Assembly: GCA_015501585.1 (NCBI GenBank)
Contig: JADNRY010000006.1
Location: forward strand, 434,001 to 498,000
Source of the DNA: Rhodocollybia butyracea
Lineage: Eukaryota; Basidiomycota; Agaricomycetes; Agaricales; Omphalotaceae
DNA length: 64,000 nt
Direction of reading: 5' to 3'
The position numbers and the translations under genes were made by a program. Positions 34,124-48,137 of the stretch are shown piece by piece (position 1 is the stretch's first letter; each line of letters opens with the position of its first letter). The notes beneath the pieces are model-generated. The model searched no databases. It was not told the DNA's origin and worked only from the letters and a program-made list of their open reading frames with translations.

Positions 34124-35843
34124 ATGTCTCTTCTCGATGCTCAATTTGACCGAGCAGTAGAAATCGTCCAAGGGCTGCCCAAAACAGGCCCGGTTCGTCC
34201 AAACTGTCCTCATGAAACATAATTTTCACCGTTCATTCCTCAGATACAAACAGACTATGAAGAAAAGCTCACTATGTATAGGTATGTAGCTCTCGATGAA
34301 CATGGAAGATCATGGCTCTGATAAAAAAAACCTTATTCTCTCAGTTTGTATAAGCAAGGTATATCATTTAGGTTCTTAAGTTTGGAACAATCGTCCAATG
34401 AAGACTTTAGCGACCGTTGGGAATGTAAAGTCACCAAGGCCTGGCATATGGGATATGCTTGGACGAGCAAAATGGTGTGTGGTGTTGTGTTCACTGCTCA
34501 CCCCTGCTAAAACTGTCATGTAGGGATGCATGGGCAAAGCACAAAGACTTGAAACCTGAAGAAGCTAAATGGCTCTATGTGGAGGCGCTACTCAAGGTAT
34601 AGATTCACTACATAACTGAACTCAGTCGCTAATGTTAAACTCAAGGTTTTACGAAAGTACTCTGACAAGACTATGGCTCGAAATCTCGTGCAGGAGCTAG
34701 AATCGTATAATGGGGATACATCTCATATTGTTCTAAACAGTGAGTGTGATAGTTGTGAGGATAAACACTCGTAAATTCAGCTACTCGATACGCAGAATCC
34801 GCTTCGCATTCCCTAGAGTCAGATTCTTCGGGTTCCTCCGATGACGGAGATGTACGAGGCTCCGCAACTTTTATACACACCAGTCAGACACAATCCTTCC
34901 GAGCTGAGCGTCCTTCCCAACCAGACCAAGATGCGTCAGAATCAGAATCAGACGACGATGAGGACGAAGGTGAGGAAGTGGGAGATCGGGCGAATGAATT
35001 ACCAGGCCGCCCAGACCAGGGTCTCAGTACCTCACTATTAAACAGACCGCAATCATCATTATCCTCACATCGATACCGGACACCAATGGCCGGCTCATTA
35101 GCTATGTCTCCAGCTCCAGGTCACGGTGTGCCAGCTATGCAACCACTACCCGGTTTCGAGACACCTTCTGCCTTTGCGGAGCCTTCACCCACTTCCATCC
35201 CGTCTTCACTTTACCCTGTTGGTAGCTCTTACGTAGGTTTCTCCGAATCTTCTCGCGGAGGAATGGCAACTCCGCCGCAAGGTTTGTTTCCCACTCATCC
35301 GGCGTACCGTCATCAAGCCCAATCTCTGCCGTTGGGCAGTATGGTGTCGTACGCCCAGCATCTACATTGACGATGGAACGTGCCATTGAGAGTGTACAGT
35401 CACAACTCGCTGCAGTGACAGAACGTTTGGAGGTTCTTGAGTCTGTTTCTCCTCTCCATTCGAGATCACATCTGGGTACAAGCCCAAGAGGAACACCGAC
35501 GTGGGGTGTTGGACGGGGAAGCCCTTCAAATATTCCGCCTACTCATTGGGATCTTGATGATTTAGGAATGTGGTCCATTGTCCTTAACCCCATATCCCGC
35601 CTCGTCGATCGCTTTAAGGAATTTTCTCATTTCCTTCGCCGAAATGAAAACAGGACACCTTCGATGATTGTTCTTCGGCGATTATGCTTGGATGTTTCAT
35701 TCCTACTCTGCGTCGTTGGGTTTGTACGTATTTTATGGAAGAGAAGCGGTATGCGAAGACGAGAGGTAAATGCAGCGTTACGAGTGTTGTGGCGTGCAAT
35801 CTTGGGTCGAGATAATCGAGTCATGGTCGAGAGAGGTGTATAG
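34124..35843 (+). CDS. Acyl-CoA-binding membrane protein, ATG37/ACBD5-like
   Basis: Start at 34124: MSLLDAQFDRAVEIVQGLPK, TGP, then after a GTTCGT-donor intron (34193) IQTDYEEKLTMYSLYKQ. Further exons give ATVGNVKSPRPGIWDMLGRA, KWDAWAKHKDLKPEEAKWLY and VEALLKVLRKYSDK. This is a complete acyl-CoA-binding domain with the YKQAT-x-G and W-D-x-W motifs. A long acidic/Ser-rich linker follows (SESESDDDEDEGEEV). After a 77-nt intron (35282-35358) comes a coiled coil (TMERAIESVQSQLAAVTERL). A single membrane helix near the end (CLDVSFLLCVVGFVRILW) precedes a basic tail. This architecture matches ATG37 and ACBD5, tail-anchored peroxisomal proteins in pexophagy and ER tethering. PEX12 is the only other peroxisomal gene here. 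Confidence 0.85.
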
Positions 35844-35956
35844 ATTTCGGGTGTTGGCTGATTTTATTGGATCTCAAGCTGCGTTGCTCATATATGGATT
35901 GGATAAGTAAGTGTACATATAATACAGACCCTGTCTTTGTGGTTCTTGAATCATAT

Positions 35957-37695
<1,739 letters not shown>

Positions 37696-38045
37696 TCAGA
37701 AGGCACTCTTTTGAAAATTCCAGCTTTTTTAAAAGTCTCGAGGCGTGTCTGCCCGAGAATTTCCGGTCGATTTCCAGCCATTCGGAAATTTACGCGCGTA
37801 ACGCTTATTATTCTACTCCATCTTTACTGAAGCAGGCTGGGAAATCACAACATTCACAGACCAAGTAAAATCTTCATTCACGGTTCGGTACCGATGATAC
37901 TTGGGTTTTAACTGGTCAATCTTTGAAGAAACATATTCTTTCCAGCTATCGATGAAGGGAGATTCTTTGGTCCGGCTGAAGTAGAACAATAAGTGGTGAA
38001 AGGGAAGCCGAGGGGTTGTTTTTCTCACCGTTGCAATCAACTCTC

Positions 38046-38707
38046 ATGTCATTTACCAACTTGTACTACAAACGGACCACAGGAACATCTAAAGCGTGTT
38101 GGATATGCTTCAAGCCAACGACTACGGTGCCTAGTCTTCTCTAAACATCTTCGGCACTGACAAACAAGAAATGTACTCGATAGGTACTAGCGACGATTAA
38201 TACAACCGACTTTTTCTACACCTGTGATGTCCACCTTACAGATCGAGGCTTCGCCAGTTCAGTTGGTGAAAGCTCCGACAGCGCGATTGGAGCTAGGAAA
38301 CTAGGTCTTGGACCGGATGAGATTGCGAAAGTCAAGGAAGAATACGAGGAAAAGCAGAAACGAAAGGCAGAGAAGGCAAAGGCAGAGAAAGAAAAAGAAA
38401 AGGATAAAGACAGTGACAAAGATAAAGACAAGGGAAAAGAAAAGACAGGGGATTCTGGTGACGGAAAGGAAGGATCCAAATCGCCCAAATCGCCCGTATC
38501 ATCTCCAGCTCCTCCTGCAACTCATCAGCGTTTTACACTCCACCGGGACATCTTTACCAGTTGCGTTCTTTCCGTTTCGTCTGCCTATTTTTTTCTCATC
38601 TTTCTTCTGCAGTGAGATTAGGAGAACACCGCAAGCGAAGGCAGGCTTCTCAGGCAAAGGAGCTCGCTCCTCGTCTTCCGGGTGCACCTCGGGGAGACGT
38701 AATATGA
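38046..38707 (+). CDS. VFA1: Vps4-associated protein 1 (Vfa1-like)
   Basis: Three exons. Exon 1 starts at 38046: MSFTNLYYKRTTGTSKACWI, CFKPTTT. The C-x-x-C pair and KPTTT are the Vfa1 opening. After an intron of about 63 bases: VLATINTTDFFYTCDVHLTD and RGFASSVGESSDSAIGARKL, with a second Cys/His pair (CDVH) that likely completes a zinc site. A long charged Lys/Glu/Asp helix follows (EKAKAEKEKEKDKDSDKDKD). The final exon restores MRLGEHRKRRQASQAKELAP and ends RGDVI at 38705-38707. Yeast Vfa1 binds the ESCRT-III ATPase Vps4 and stimulates it at endosomes. Convergent with mS34, only 49 bases apart. Confidence 0.87.
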
Positions 38708-38756
38708 AGTCTGAAGGATTCACGACTGCAGGCTCAGAAATCGCTAAAGGATGTAT

Positions 38757-39224
38757 TCAAGACGTAACGGTAGTCTGTTGTTTTTGAAGAATCAGATGGA
38801 TAACCATGTAAATATTGCGACGTACAGTTACTGGCGCCGCCGTCGTTGCCTTTGACATTCCCTCTGCCCAAGTATACTTTAAAGATCCCCTTATTCTTTC
38901 TATCCCGCCAACTTGGTTGCCTGTCAGATTTTTAAAAAAATCAAAAAAAAAAAAACGCTTAGAGAACAGTAAAAACAACACAAACACACCTTTCCAAAAT
39001 AATTTTCCCCATGCTCTACCGTGTTTACCCTCACACTTGAACTTTGTCCTGGTAATGACCCAGTAGCAATCTGGGATATTTTTCTGGGACCACCGAAGTT
39101 GATATACGCGCCTCCCGACTCCGCCTGAAGGCGTCCGTGACAAGACTTGGTACAAATTTCCAGGAGACGCAACTAATGAGGGTGGAAGTTGAATTGGCAA
39201 GAGTTTTTGTAAAGATCTGCCCAA
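38757..39224 (-). CDS. Mitochondrial small ribosomal subunit protein mS34
   Basis: Two visible exons. The first gives SLQKLLPIQLPPSLVASPGN, LYQVLSRTPSGGVGRRVYQL and RWSQKNIPDCYWVITRTKFK, then CEGKHGRAWGKLFWKG. The pattern R-x-P-x-GGVG-x-RV, RW-x-x-K, SYW-like and EGKHGKAWGKL-x-W matches mS34. After a T/A-rich intron (about 38925-39000) comes NQVGGIERIRGSLKYTWAEG, ending TTVTS with stop 38757-38759. The 5' end is not resolved: the frame is closed by a TAA near 39245 and has no ATG before the conserved part. The listed 39224 is the first TTG codon of the open stretch, used as a placeholder. An upstream exon overlapping the GatC leader or a non-AUG start are options. Confidence 0.8.
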   Translation of the reverse strand: MGRSLQKLLPIQLPPSLVASPGNLYQVLSRTPSGGVGRRVYQLRWSQKNIPDCYWVITRTKFKCEGKHGRAWGKLFWKGVFVLFLLFSKRFFFFDFFKNLTGNQVGGIERIRGSLKYTWAEGMSKATTAAPVTVRRNIYMVIHLILQKQQTTVTS

Positions 39225-39337
39225 GTTTGCTGGGGCTGCTGAAGCGCGTTATTGGAGTCCAGAACATGATAACGGGAGAAGCAAAGAAAAGAAAAAAAAA
39301 AGTGTGTGAAACTCGGCAACCTCTCTCTCTTCTTCAA

Positions 39338-39790
39338 ATGTTCAGGTTGCTCGTTCATCGTCACTTTCGATGGCAGACTCGCGCGTTTTCTTACTCTAAA
39401 CCTCACGCAAAAGACATTGACAACTTTGGCCTTCCCACAAAACCACTTTGGTCTGTTAACGAGCTTTTATCATCGTACTCGAAACCAGAGCTCTCTGCAT
39501 CGACTTTCAAACGCTTGCACGAATTATCTGCCCTGATTCCTCCCGAAGAAGGTACGGAGGAATTTGAGAAACTGAAGCGAGAGCTGGAAGAACTCGTTAG
39601 GCTGGTGGAAGCCGTGAAATTGGTCAACACGGAGGGAGTGCAGACGGCAGAGTCAAGGCCATCTTTGGGAGACGGGGCACTTGGAGCAGAGGAAATTGAA
39701 GAACGCGCGGAAACGGGAAGAGAGCTGCTTAAATATGCGTCACGGACAGTTGATGATCTCTACGTTGTCGAAGCAGATAAAAGACGATAG
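39338..39790 (+). CDS. GatC-like subunit of mitochondrial Glu-tRNA(Gln) amidotransferase
   Basis: Single exon of 150 codons. MFRLLVHRHFRWQTRAFSYS is a clear presequence with an FSYS-type cleavage zone. The body reads PTKPLWSVNELLSSYSKPEL, then a helical pair FKRLHELSALIPPEEGTEEF and LKRELEELVRLVEAVKLVNT with EGV. The element L-x-x-LVE-x-x-x-VNTEGV followed by a C-terminal DDLYVVEADKRR matches the GatC family pattern (VDTEGV, later G/Y-x-VP). GatC holds GatA and GatB together in the enzyme that converts Glu-tRNA(Gln) to Gln-tRNA(Gln). Yeast uses the unrelated GatF, so the assignment is by motif only. Neighbouring mS34 serves the same process. Confidence 0.65.
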   Translation: MFRLLVHRHFRWQTRAFSYSKPHAKDIDNFGLPTKPLWSVNELLSSYSKPELSASTFKRLHELSALIPPEEGTEEFEKLKRELEELVRLVEAVKLVNTEGVQTAESRPSLGDGALGAEEIEERAETGRELLKYASRTVDDLYVVEADKRR

Positions 39791-40047
39791 CTATCGAGGT
39801 GTGCAGCTTGCTTTTACTTGGATAATTTCTCTGATAATTAGAGCACGTAGTCTCGTTGAATGGCAATATGTACAAACTTGAGTCTGACGTAACCTCTGAC
39901 GTAGCTATCGCGTTATCTTCCAGTTACACAGGTTCAGTATGGGCAAAACAAAGGTTTTGCGTCGTGCAGGAGATAACGTATCAACTGCGCAAAATAACGT
40001 ATACAGTAATAATACATCCTAACTATGTTATGCGTAGTACAGGGTTC

Positions 40048-41477
<1,430 letters not shown>

Positions 41478-44242
41478 GAGTATCAATATTATCTTGGATC
41501 CAGCCAGTCAGAATTGGGTGCTGATACTCTCCTAGATCGGATCCTTATAAACACTTCGGGTCTCGCGAGTAAAGTTTTGCTGGAAAGCGGCTGTGAGTGG
41601 ACCGCGTTTTGCAATGGAACGTGGAACATCCGAACACCGACCGATGTTGAATATATACAGACCATCACTCACAGAAGCGCGTCTTGTGTCAAATCCTGAT
41701 ATATAGCACTCCATGCGATGCAAAACGCTCTGTTTTCTGCCAGGGGTTGTAGACTCGGAGTCTGCCAGCCTCCAGGGGTTGTAGAGAAGAATCTCATGGA
41801 GCGAATATGTAAAAATACGGACCAATACTATATGGTGGTTGAACGTTGAGGAGGGCCTTATACAATCTTTCCACGTTTCACGGGATGATTAAAGTTGGCT
41901 CGACACCTTGCCAACTTTTCCGAAGTACCTTTTCAAGTCCTTTGTCTCCTGTCTCCACCTAGTGCCATATCAAGATTTTGCTAGGCCATCAGCGAGTCTG
42001 GCAAGCATGAAGCTTTGATCGCAAATCGAGTTTCCCAAACAGTTGCTCGAATCAAAATTCGATCAAAATGGGAAAGCGGAAGTAAAATTGCGCGCGCCTA
42101 TTTAGAACAAGTCCGAACGGCCAACTTCGCGATAGAAAGTTACTAGTACTTCTTCGCTGCGTACAACACATAACCACGAAACTTACTATTATATGCAAGA
42201 TTATATGTCACTAGTCACCATTTTCTCTCCCAAGTTGCACCAATGAGCTAAGAGAATCAAAGAAATCAATGATGGTGTAACAGGAAAATGAAAAACAATG
42301 TTAAATCCACTTTGCAGCTAACCTTTGATCAACCTTACAGTGCTCATCAGCAATCTCAGCCATTGAGTCGACAAGTTTGTCCAAATTCTCGTATCATTGA
42401 ATCCTCAAACACCGCTCAGCGCTCAGCTGCCATCTCCAAGGATCACAGTATCATCACTTCGAACAAGCACGTTAGATTTCTTGGCCAGGAATATCTATGC
42501 TTGATCTTGAGCCTTCCCAGTCCAGCACAGGTCCTTTCGAAGCACTGCTCCATAGGAGTCTGAGACTTGTGAGTGTGGGCCGCTGCGGGTACGAGTCCTG
42601 TGAAGGTCCATTTATAAAATCTCGAAAGAAAAAATCAGTATCACTGGCATGATCACTGGCGAAAGATAAAAAACTAAAGAGTGGGCAAAAATAGAAGTAA
42701 CAAGATAGATAAACGCCATGTGGCGGGAAAGAGTGTACTACACCAAGAATTTGTGCATTAGAGGCATAGGACGTGCTACAACTGGAACAGCGTTTAGCGC
42801 AAGAATTTCAATCAGAACAAATTAAAGAGCATCACATGTCAGACGCTTTGACACTCCCAAATATGGTGAAACGATTCTGCCTAATTTGGACAAGATCAGC
42901 CCTAATCGGGACAGAATTCCCACGCGAAACCGGCCATAAGGACGAGCCTTCAGTACATTCAGGACTCGTGCAAGTTCTTGCAGAGACTGGCAGAAATAAT
43001 ATAGATAGGAGGTTGAACCAAGGTTGAACAGATGTGACATGTCAATGGCCAAGATTCTGTCAGCATAGGGGGATCAGAGATTGCAAAAAGTCCCTTCAAC
43101 ATGCTTCATCCTTGGATGAAATCCAGTGGGCTTCATGAGTAAGTCATGGGGAAAAGTGATGAAAGTGTTGAATAACCTGAATTCCTTGTGTACGGACGCA
43201 AGTAGGTAAAGCAAGTTTTGCTTCCACTTTCCCAAACCCCTAAGTTCCCAGCCCCTATCGAGGCTTCTACCCCGTAGATGGATTGGTTACCAAGCTAGCC
43301 AACTTGAATCCGAGAAATAACCAAAATTACAAAGTACTTCAAGCCAACTTAGATGATTAACAGCGTGATACTGATCCCCTTCGGGGCTCTTCCGATGTAG
43401 CTTGCCAACAAAACAAATTTATAGCACTTTCGACATCTCAATGGCTCCTAAACAACGAGCTGTTGAAATCTGATGTACATACTATGATGTATCGATTTGT
43501 TACTTTAGCTACCAATGCTGGACTTCGTTCAACATGTTCCCCTTAGCAAGACTTCGATGGCAATAAACGCTGGCAGGCGATATGCAATTGTTGAATTAAA
43601 ATTCAAGGGGTACAATGCGCTGAAACAATGTCCGGCCAATGCTACAGATTGTCACGTTGCAACAATTTGGACCTCGGAGGTGCACCAGGGGTTATGCATT
43701 TATGAGGGGAGTCTGTGCAAGAGATTTTTCCAAGTACATGGTGGACTCGTTACATTTTTACAAAAGTTGTTGTATGCTTGCTGGAGGTCTTCAAAACGTT
43801 CTCAACAGTCATTCTCGCCATCGCTTGATATACTGACAATTTATTTTTGAACGTGGACAATTGCGATTACATCTAACAGACTGGTACAGCTGTAGACTTA
43901 CAATGTTTCAAAGTTACCAGATGTTGCTTCGCCGTCCCTAACGTCGATAAATCTACTTTTTAGTACTTTAAAAAAAAACTGCTTGATGACAATGAGGGGG
44001 TCCTCGTCGTTGAAACGAGAGGGACACAGCAAAGCAGTCCACTTAGCGAGTACCATGAATTGTGGATAGTAAATGCAGGGGCGCTTGTTGAATGTTGACA
44101 ATCGATGATTTAAGTGAGCGGAGAAAAGAACGTAGCAAGCTACGTCAAGAAGCTGAGGCATTTTTATTTCTTTGCAAGGAGATATAAGGATATGATTAAT
44201 GACTTCGGTGAACTTAGAACGTGTTTGTTAGCTAGAGGATAC
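41478..44242. other. Gene-poor stretch of 2.8 kb
   Basis: AT-richer than its surroundings, with only short open frames (largest 111 codons at 43515-43850). None shows a known motif or plausible splicing. The string ccaggggttgtaga occurs twice near 41740 and 41775. No tRNA, terminal repeat or transposase-like sequence was recognised. It contains the promoter side of the MAP kinase on the left and the 3' flank of the Ser-rich gene on the right. Confidence 0.45.
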
Positions 44243-47200
44243 CTACGCAAAACTGATCTCTCTTTGTATCAGACGTTTGTGAGATGACTTGAGTGAGGGA
44301 CTAGAAGTAGAAGGGGCACGACGGGAAGGGCTTGCTTCGGTAGCTGCTGGACTGCTTGCGCCTTCACTGCTCGTGGGACTGGGGTCAGATGAAGAGCCTG
44401 AAGATTCTGCTGCGGTAGCTGTTGGACTGCTCGCGTCTTCACTGCTCGTAGGATTGGGGTCAGATGCTCCGTCTGACCCTGGAGATTCTGCTGCGGTATC
44501 TGTCGGACTGCTAGAGGAACCAGGCTTAGACGACTGAGGCTGCGACGATTCGGATGATTGAGAGCCCGCTGCGGTAGCTGTTGGACTGCTCGCACCTTCA
44601 CCGCTGGACTGGTTGCATGGACAGTCAGGGCCATTCGAAGAACCGGAAGATGAATCAGAGCCAGGCGACGTGGCTGAGGTAGAAGAGGCACCGGCTGCAC
44701 CCGTTGCAGTGGCGGATGACCCAGAGTCAGCGCTCGAAGACGAGCCACTGCCTTCCGGACTGTCGGTTGAAGAGGCTGCTGAGTCTGTCGTAGTAGGTGA
44801 CGGGCTAGCTTCTGCGCCGCTGGACCCCGAACTGTTGGAGTCATTACCTGCAGCTGCGGATCCGTCAGTCGCAGTGCTGGTGGCTGTACTACCAGAGTCC
44901 CCACTCGGAGATGTTGGGGTGGGACCAGCTGGAGAAGACTCTGAGGGTGCATCACCCGTTCCTGAGGAGTCGGCAGATGAGGTCGGTGACGGAGAAGAGG
45001 CACCGGCTTCACTAGTTGCAGTGGCGGATGACCCAGAGTCAGTGCCCGAAGACGAGTCACCAGACTCTGAACTGGCGGATGAAGAGGCAGCTGAGCCTGT
45101 CGCAGTAGCTGATGTACCAGACTCTGCGCCGCTGGATCCTGAACCGTCGTCACCTGCAGCTGCAGTCCCACTTGCGTCAGTCGCAGCGCTGGAGCCTGTA
45201 CTACCGGAATCACCACTCGGAGATGTTGGGGTGGGACCAGCTGGAGCAGACCCTGAAGGCGCGTCACCCGTTCCCGAGGAATCGGCAGATGAGGTCGGTG
45301 ACGGAGAAGAGGCACCGGCTTCACCAGTTGCAGTGGCGGATGACCCAGAGTCAGTGCCCGAAGACGAGTCACCAGACTCTGAACTGGCGGTTGAAGAGGC
45401 AGCTGAGCCTGTCGCAGTAGCTGATGTGCCAGACTCTGCGCCGCTGGATCCCGAGTCGCCAGAGTCGCCACCTGGAGAAGAGTCGCCGGATCCTGAGGAA
45501 TCAGCAGAGGAGGTTGGAGAGGCTGCTGCGCCGGAGTCTGTACTGCTGGCTCCTGAGCTAGACTCATCGCCTGCAGCTGCAGTGGAAGAGGCGGTCTCCG
45601 CAGTACTTGAACCAGAACTAGAGTCACCGGATCCCGAGGAATCAGCAGACGAGGTCGGAGATGCTGCGCCGGAGTCTGTACCGCTGGATCCTGAGCTGGA
45701 CCCATCGCCTGTAGCTGCAGTGGAAGAGGCAGTCTCCGCAGTAGTTGAACCAGAACCAGAGTCACCACCTGGGGAAGACCCATCAGAGTCACCGGATCCC
45801 GAGCTGTCAGCAGATGCTGTCGGAGAGGCCGCGGAGTCTGTTGCGGCGGCGGTAGCAGATGCAGCAGTGCCAGACGAGCCTGATGCAGAGTTACCATCAT
45901 CACACTGACAATCCGTCGAGGTGGCAGAGGCCGAGGAGGTAGCAGTCCCCGAGTCGGAGTTGCCAGTACTGGAATCTCCAGAGTCAGAATTTCCACTCGA
46001 TGACGAAGTACTGGAGGAGTCTGTAGAACCAGACGGTGATGCAGCTGAGGAGGTAGCGGTAGATGAGCTCGATGAATCGGGTTCTGAAGCAGAACTACCG
46101 GATCCCGAAGCAGAACTACTGGATTCGGAAGCAGAACTACCGGATCCCGAAGATGCAGCACTGGAGCTGGAGGAAGAGTCCCCACTCGAACCCGATGTGC
46201 TCGATGCGCTGCTACTAGCGGAGCTTGCCCCAGTGCCAGCCATACAGCTCAGGTGATCCGCCTGACATGTATTTGGGCCTTTCGAGCCAGCCGCCTGCCA
46301 AGCAACGTTACACGCAGTCCATTTTGTCCGGCATGCTTCAATCTATTCACAGAAATGAGCGATAGATGTTTGAATCATAATACTGACTACTCACCGCGGC
46401 ATCAGAGGTGCTTGAAGTGCTCGCAGTGCTCGCAGATGTGGAGGAAGCGGAACTAGCACCGGCAGTACTAGAAGCGGTAGGTTCAGCTTCCGACCCAGAG
46501 GCAGAGGCAGAAGGGTCCCCTGCACCCGCAGATCCAGAAGGGGTTGGTTCACCCGCCTATGATAAAGGTAAGTAAAATTGGGTTGGCCAAAAGGTATATG
46601 TATTACTTACCGCTTCGGTAGTGGCTGAAGCACCCGCTCCGTCAGGTTGGTCCGAAGTAGGTTCTTCCGAAGCGGGGCTTCTGCTGGATGGCGAGGCAGA
46701 ACGATGTTTTCTGGAGGACCAGCCTCTAGTAGCGCCAGAATGTGAGTTCGAATCTTTATGGTTCTTGCCAACCTGTGGATTCGAATCCGTGTGGGATTTG
46801 CCAATCTGTGAGTGCGAGCCTCTGTGGCTTTCCCCAGCTTGCTCCTCTTCCTCTTCGTCATCGTCGTCTTCGTCGTCTTCGTCATCGTCGTCATCGTCGC
46901 ATGAGCAAGAATCATCCACGGGTTCGATGGTGATCTTTGTGTTTGAAGACGAGGGCACTTTGATAACAATATCCGAGTCTAGAGCAAAGTAAACACCGGC
47001 CTGAATTAAACAAAGAGCAAGCTCACCAGAACCAGCTAGCGAAATACTGTCAGCCCCCAGACCAGGAGCAGTGGATGTTATAGGTATGATAGCGCTGTCA
47101 GCTGTATCAGTAAGTAAGCTCGCTATAAGTTCGGTTTCTGAAACCAAATCTTGGCGCTTGGTTTCTCTAAATATGCACATTGAGCGGAAAGCAGCCGGTT

Positions 47201-47392
47201 TAACAAACAAATCTTACCGAGAAATGAGGCCTTTACTATCAGTCCATCTTTGAACGTTCGTTCAGCCAACAGAATGAGACCGAGGAAAAGAATCTTTTAC
47301 CTTAATGGTGCTGCACTAACAGACAAAATACTGTGCAGGACGAAAAGACCCACAAGGACTGGGCTCGATATCGATAGGGCGTCGATGAACAT
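44243..47392 (-). CDS. Large secreted Ser/Gly/Ala-rich protein with acidic tract and repeats
   Basis: Start 47390-47392: MFIDALSISSPVLVGLFVLH, SILSVSAAPLR, a clear signal peptide. Short exons give WTDSKGLISR and ETKRQDLVSETELIASLLTD. A folded-looking region follows: LGADSISLAGSGELALCLIQ, AGVYFALDSDIVIKVPSSSN, TKITIEPVDDSCSC. A pure Asp/Glu tract comes next (plus-strand 46848-46905), then a Lys/His/Ser stretch with three repeats of the SHTDSNPQVGKNH type. A Cys-bearing segment, IEACRTKWTACNVAWQAAGS and NTCQADHLSCMAG, precedes about 650 residues dominated by Ser, Gly, Ala, Thr and Asp. Two small Cys clusters interrupt this (DCQCDDG, DCPCNQ). There is no hydrophobic GPI tail; it ends LIQREISFA at 44243-44245. 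Probably a heavily O-glycosylated wall or matrix protein. Confidence 0.8.
44900..45530 (-). repeat. In-frame duplication of 312 bp (104 residues)
   Basis: The block containing ggtcggtgacggagaaga starts at about 44981 and again at 45293, 312 bases apart. Similarity runs from about 44905/45217 to about 45140/45452, with nearly identical bases, including gagatgttggggtggg upstream of each copy. The period is a multiple of three, so the Ser-rich protein frame is kept. A third, more decayed copy seems to overlap the right end (near 45600-45660). Confidence 0.8.
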
Positions 47393-48137
47393 GCTGAAAG
47401 AGAGATAAAAATTGAACAAATATCGAACTCTTTGCTTATTTGGCGCAGCCAAAAAAGACAGGTCAACCAGTAACCTGCGTGGGGGAAGAGCACAGCTGAA
47501 GTTCCATCATCCTGAGCCCCAGTTATATATACGTACGCTTATCACACCGCATTTTTGGTGAAACAAATATCAAGCGGGACCTGTGTCATTGATGCGAGAT
47601 GATATGTATCCCAGTAGAATTTGAAAGTCTGAACGTTACAAACTGAGGCCTCCTGAGGCCTCCTAAAGCCCTCAACAACAGGCAAGTACATAGCTAACTT
47701 TTGAACTCTAGGGGATTGTTAGGAGGAAAGAAGTCTCCAGATCTGCCATACCGGAGCGTTTCGTATTCGGTAAGCCCGACCGAGCCTCTGGTACTCAATT
47801 TCTCTCTCCCGCGTACTTTTGGATTTTGTGAGCAAAGCGGTTCATGTTCAAAGATGCCTGACGGTCTTCGAAACGAGGGTGGTAAAGTCTTGATGCATTT
47901 GAGGTTTTTTAACTCGTTTCAGGATGATGTTGGAAATCCGAACAGGGTTGCAGCTGCAGCCGTTGCGGCGGCCATGTGGATGAGGCTCCCGAAGCTCCAT
48001 CGCTGAGGGAAATCGGTGAATGATCTGTGCCGGATTTTCCGGCTTTGAATCGCGACACCAACACCTGACTGCTCTGTACACTGGTGATTGTTGTACTCCT
48101 AAAAAAACGTGCGTTCCTCGTTGCCTTGATTTTGTCC
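47393..48137. other. Divergent spacer between the Ser-rich gene and the glycosidase gene
   Basis: Upstream region of both neighbouring secreted-protein genes. A TATA-like tatatata run lies near 47523 for the minus-strand gene. Near 47645 gaggcctcct is present as two tandem copies. A basic open frame (101 codons plus, 98 minus) overlaps here but shows no motif. Confidence 0.45.

Noticed and set aside
37813..38040. Minus-strand frame of 75 codons between SFA1 and VFA1
   Set aside because: It fills the shared promoter of two good divergent genes, has no motif, and its frame fits no clear splicing.
41735..41785. Possible tRNA or hairpin from the repeated ccaggggttgtaga
   Set aside because: The two copies are direct, not inverted, and no cloverleaf with a TTCGA loop can be built.
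44613..45908. 431-codon open frame on + opposite the Ser-rich gene (Pro/Glu/Asp/Val-rich)
   Set aside because: It is the mirror of a Ser/Gly/Ala repeat region whose codon use avoids stops on the other strand. The minus gene has a signal peptide and spliced exons; the + frame has neither.
44269..46185. 638-codon second minus-strand frame over the same repeat
   Set aside because: Frame-shifted shadow of the Ser-rich protein, made of Pro/Leu/Gln repeats with no connected exons.
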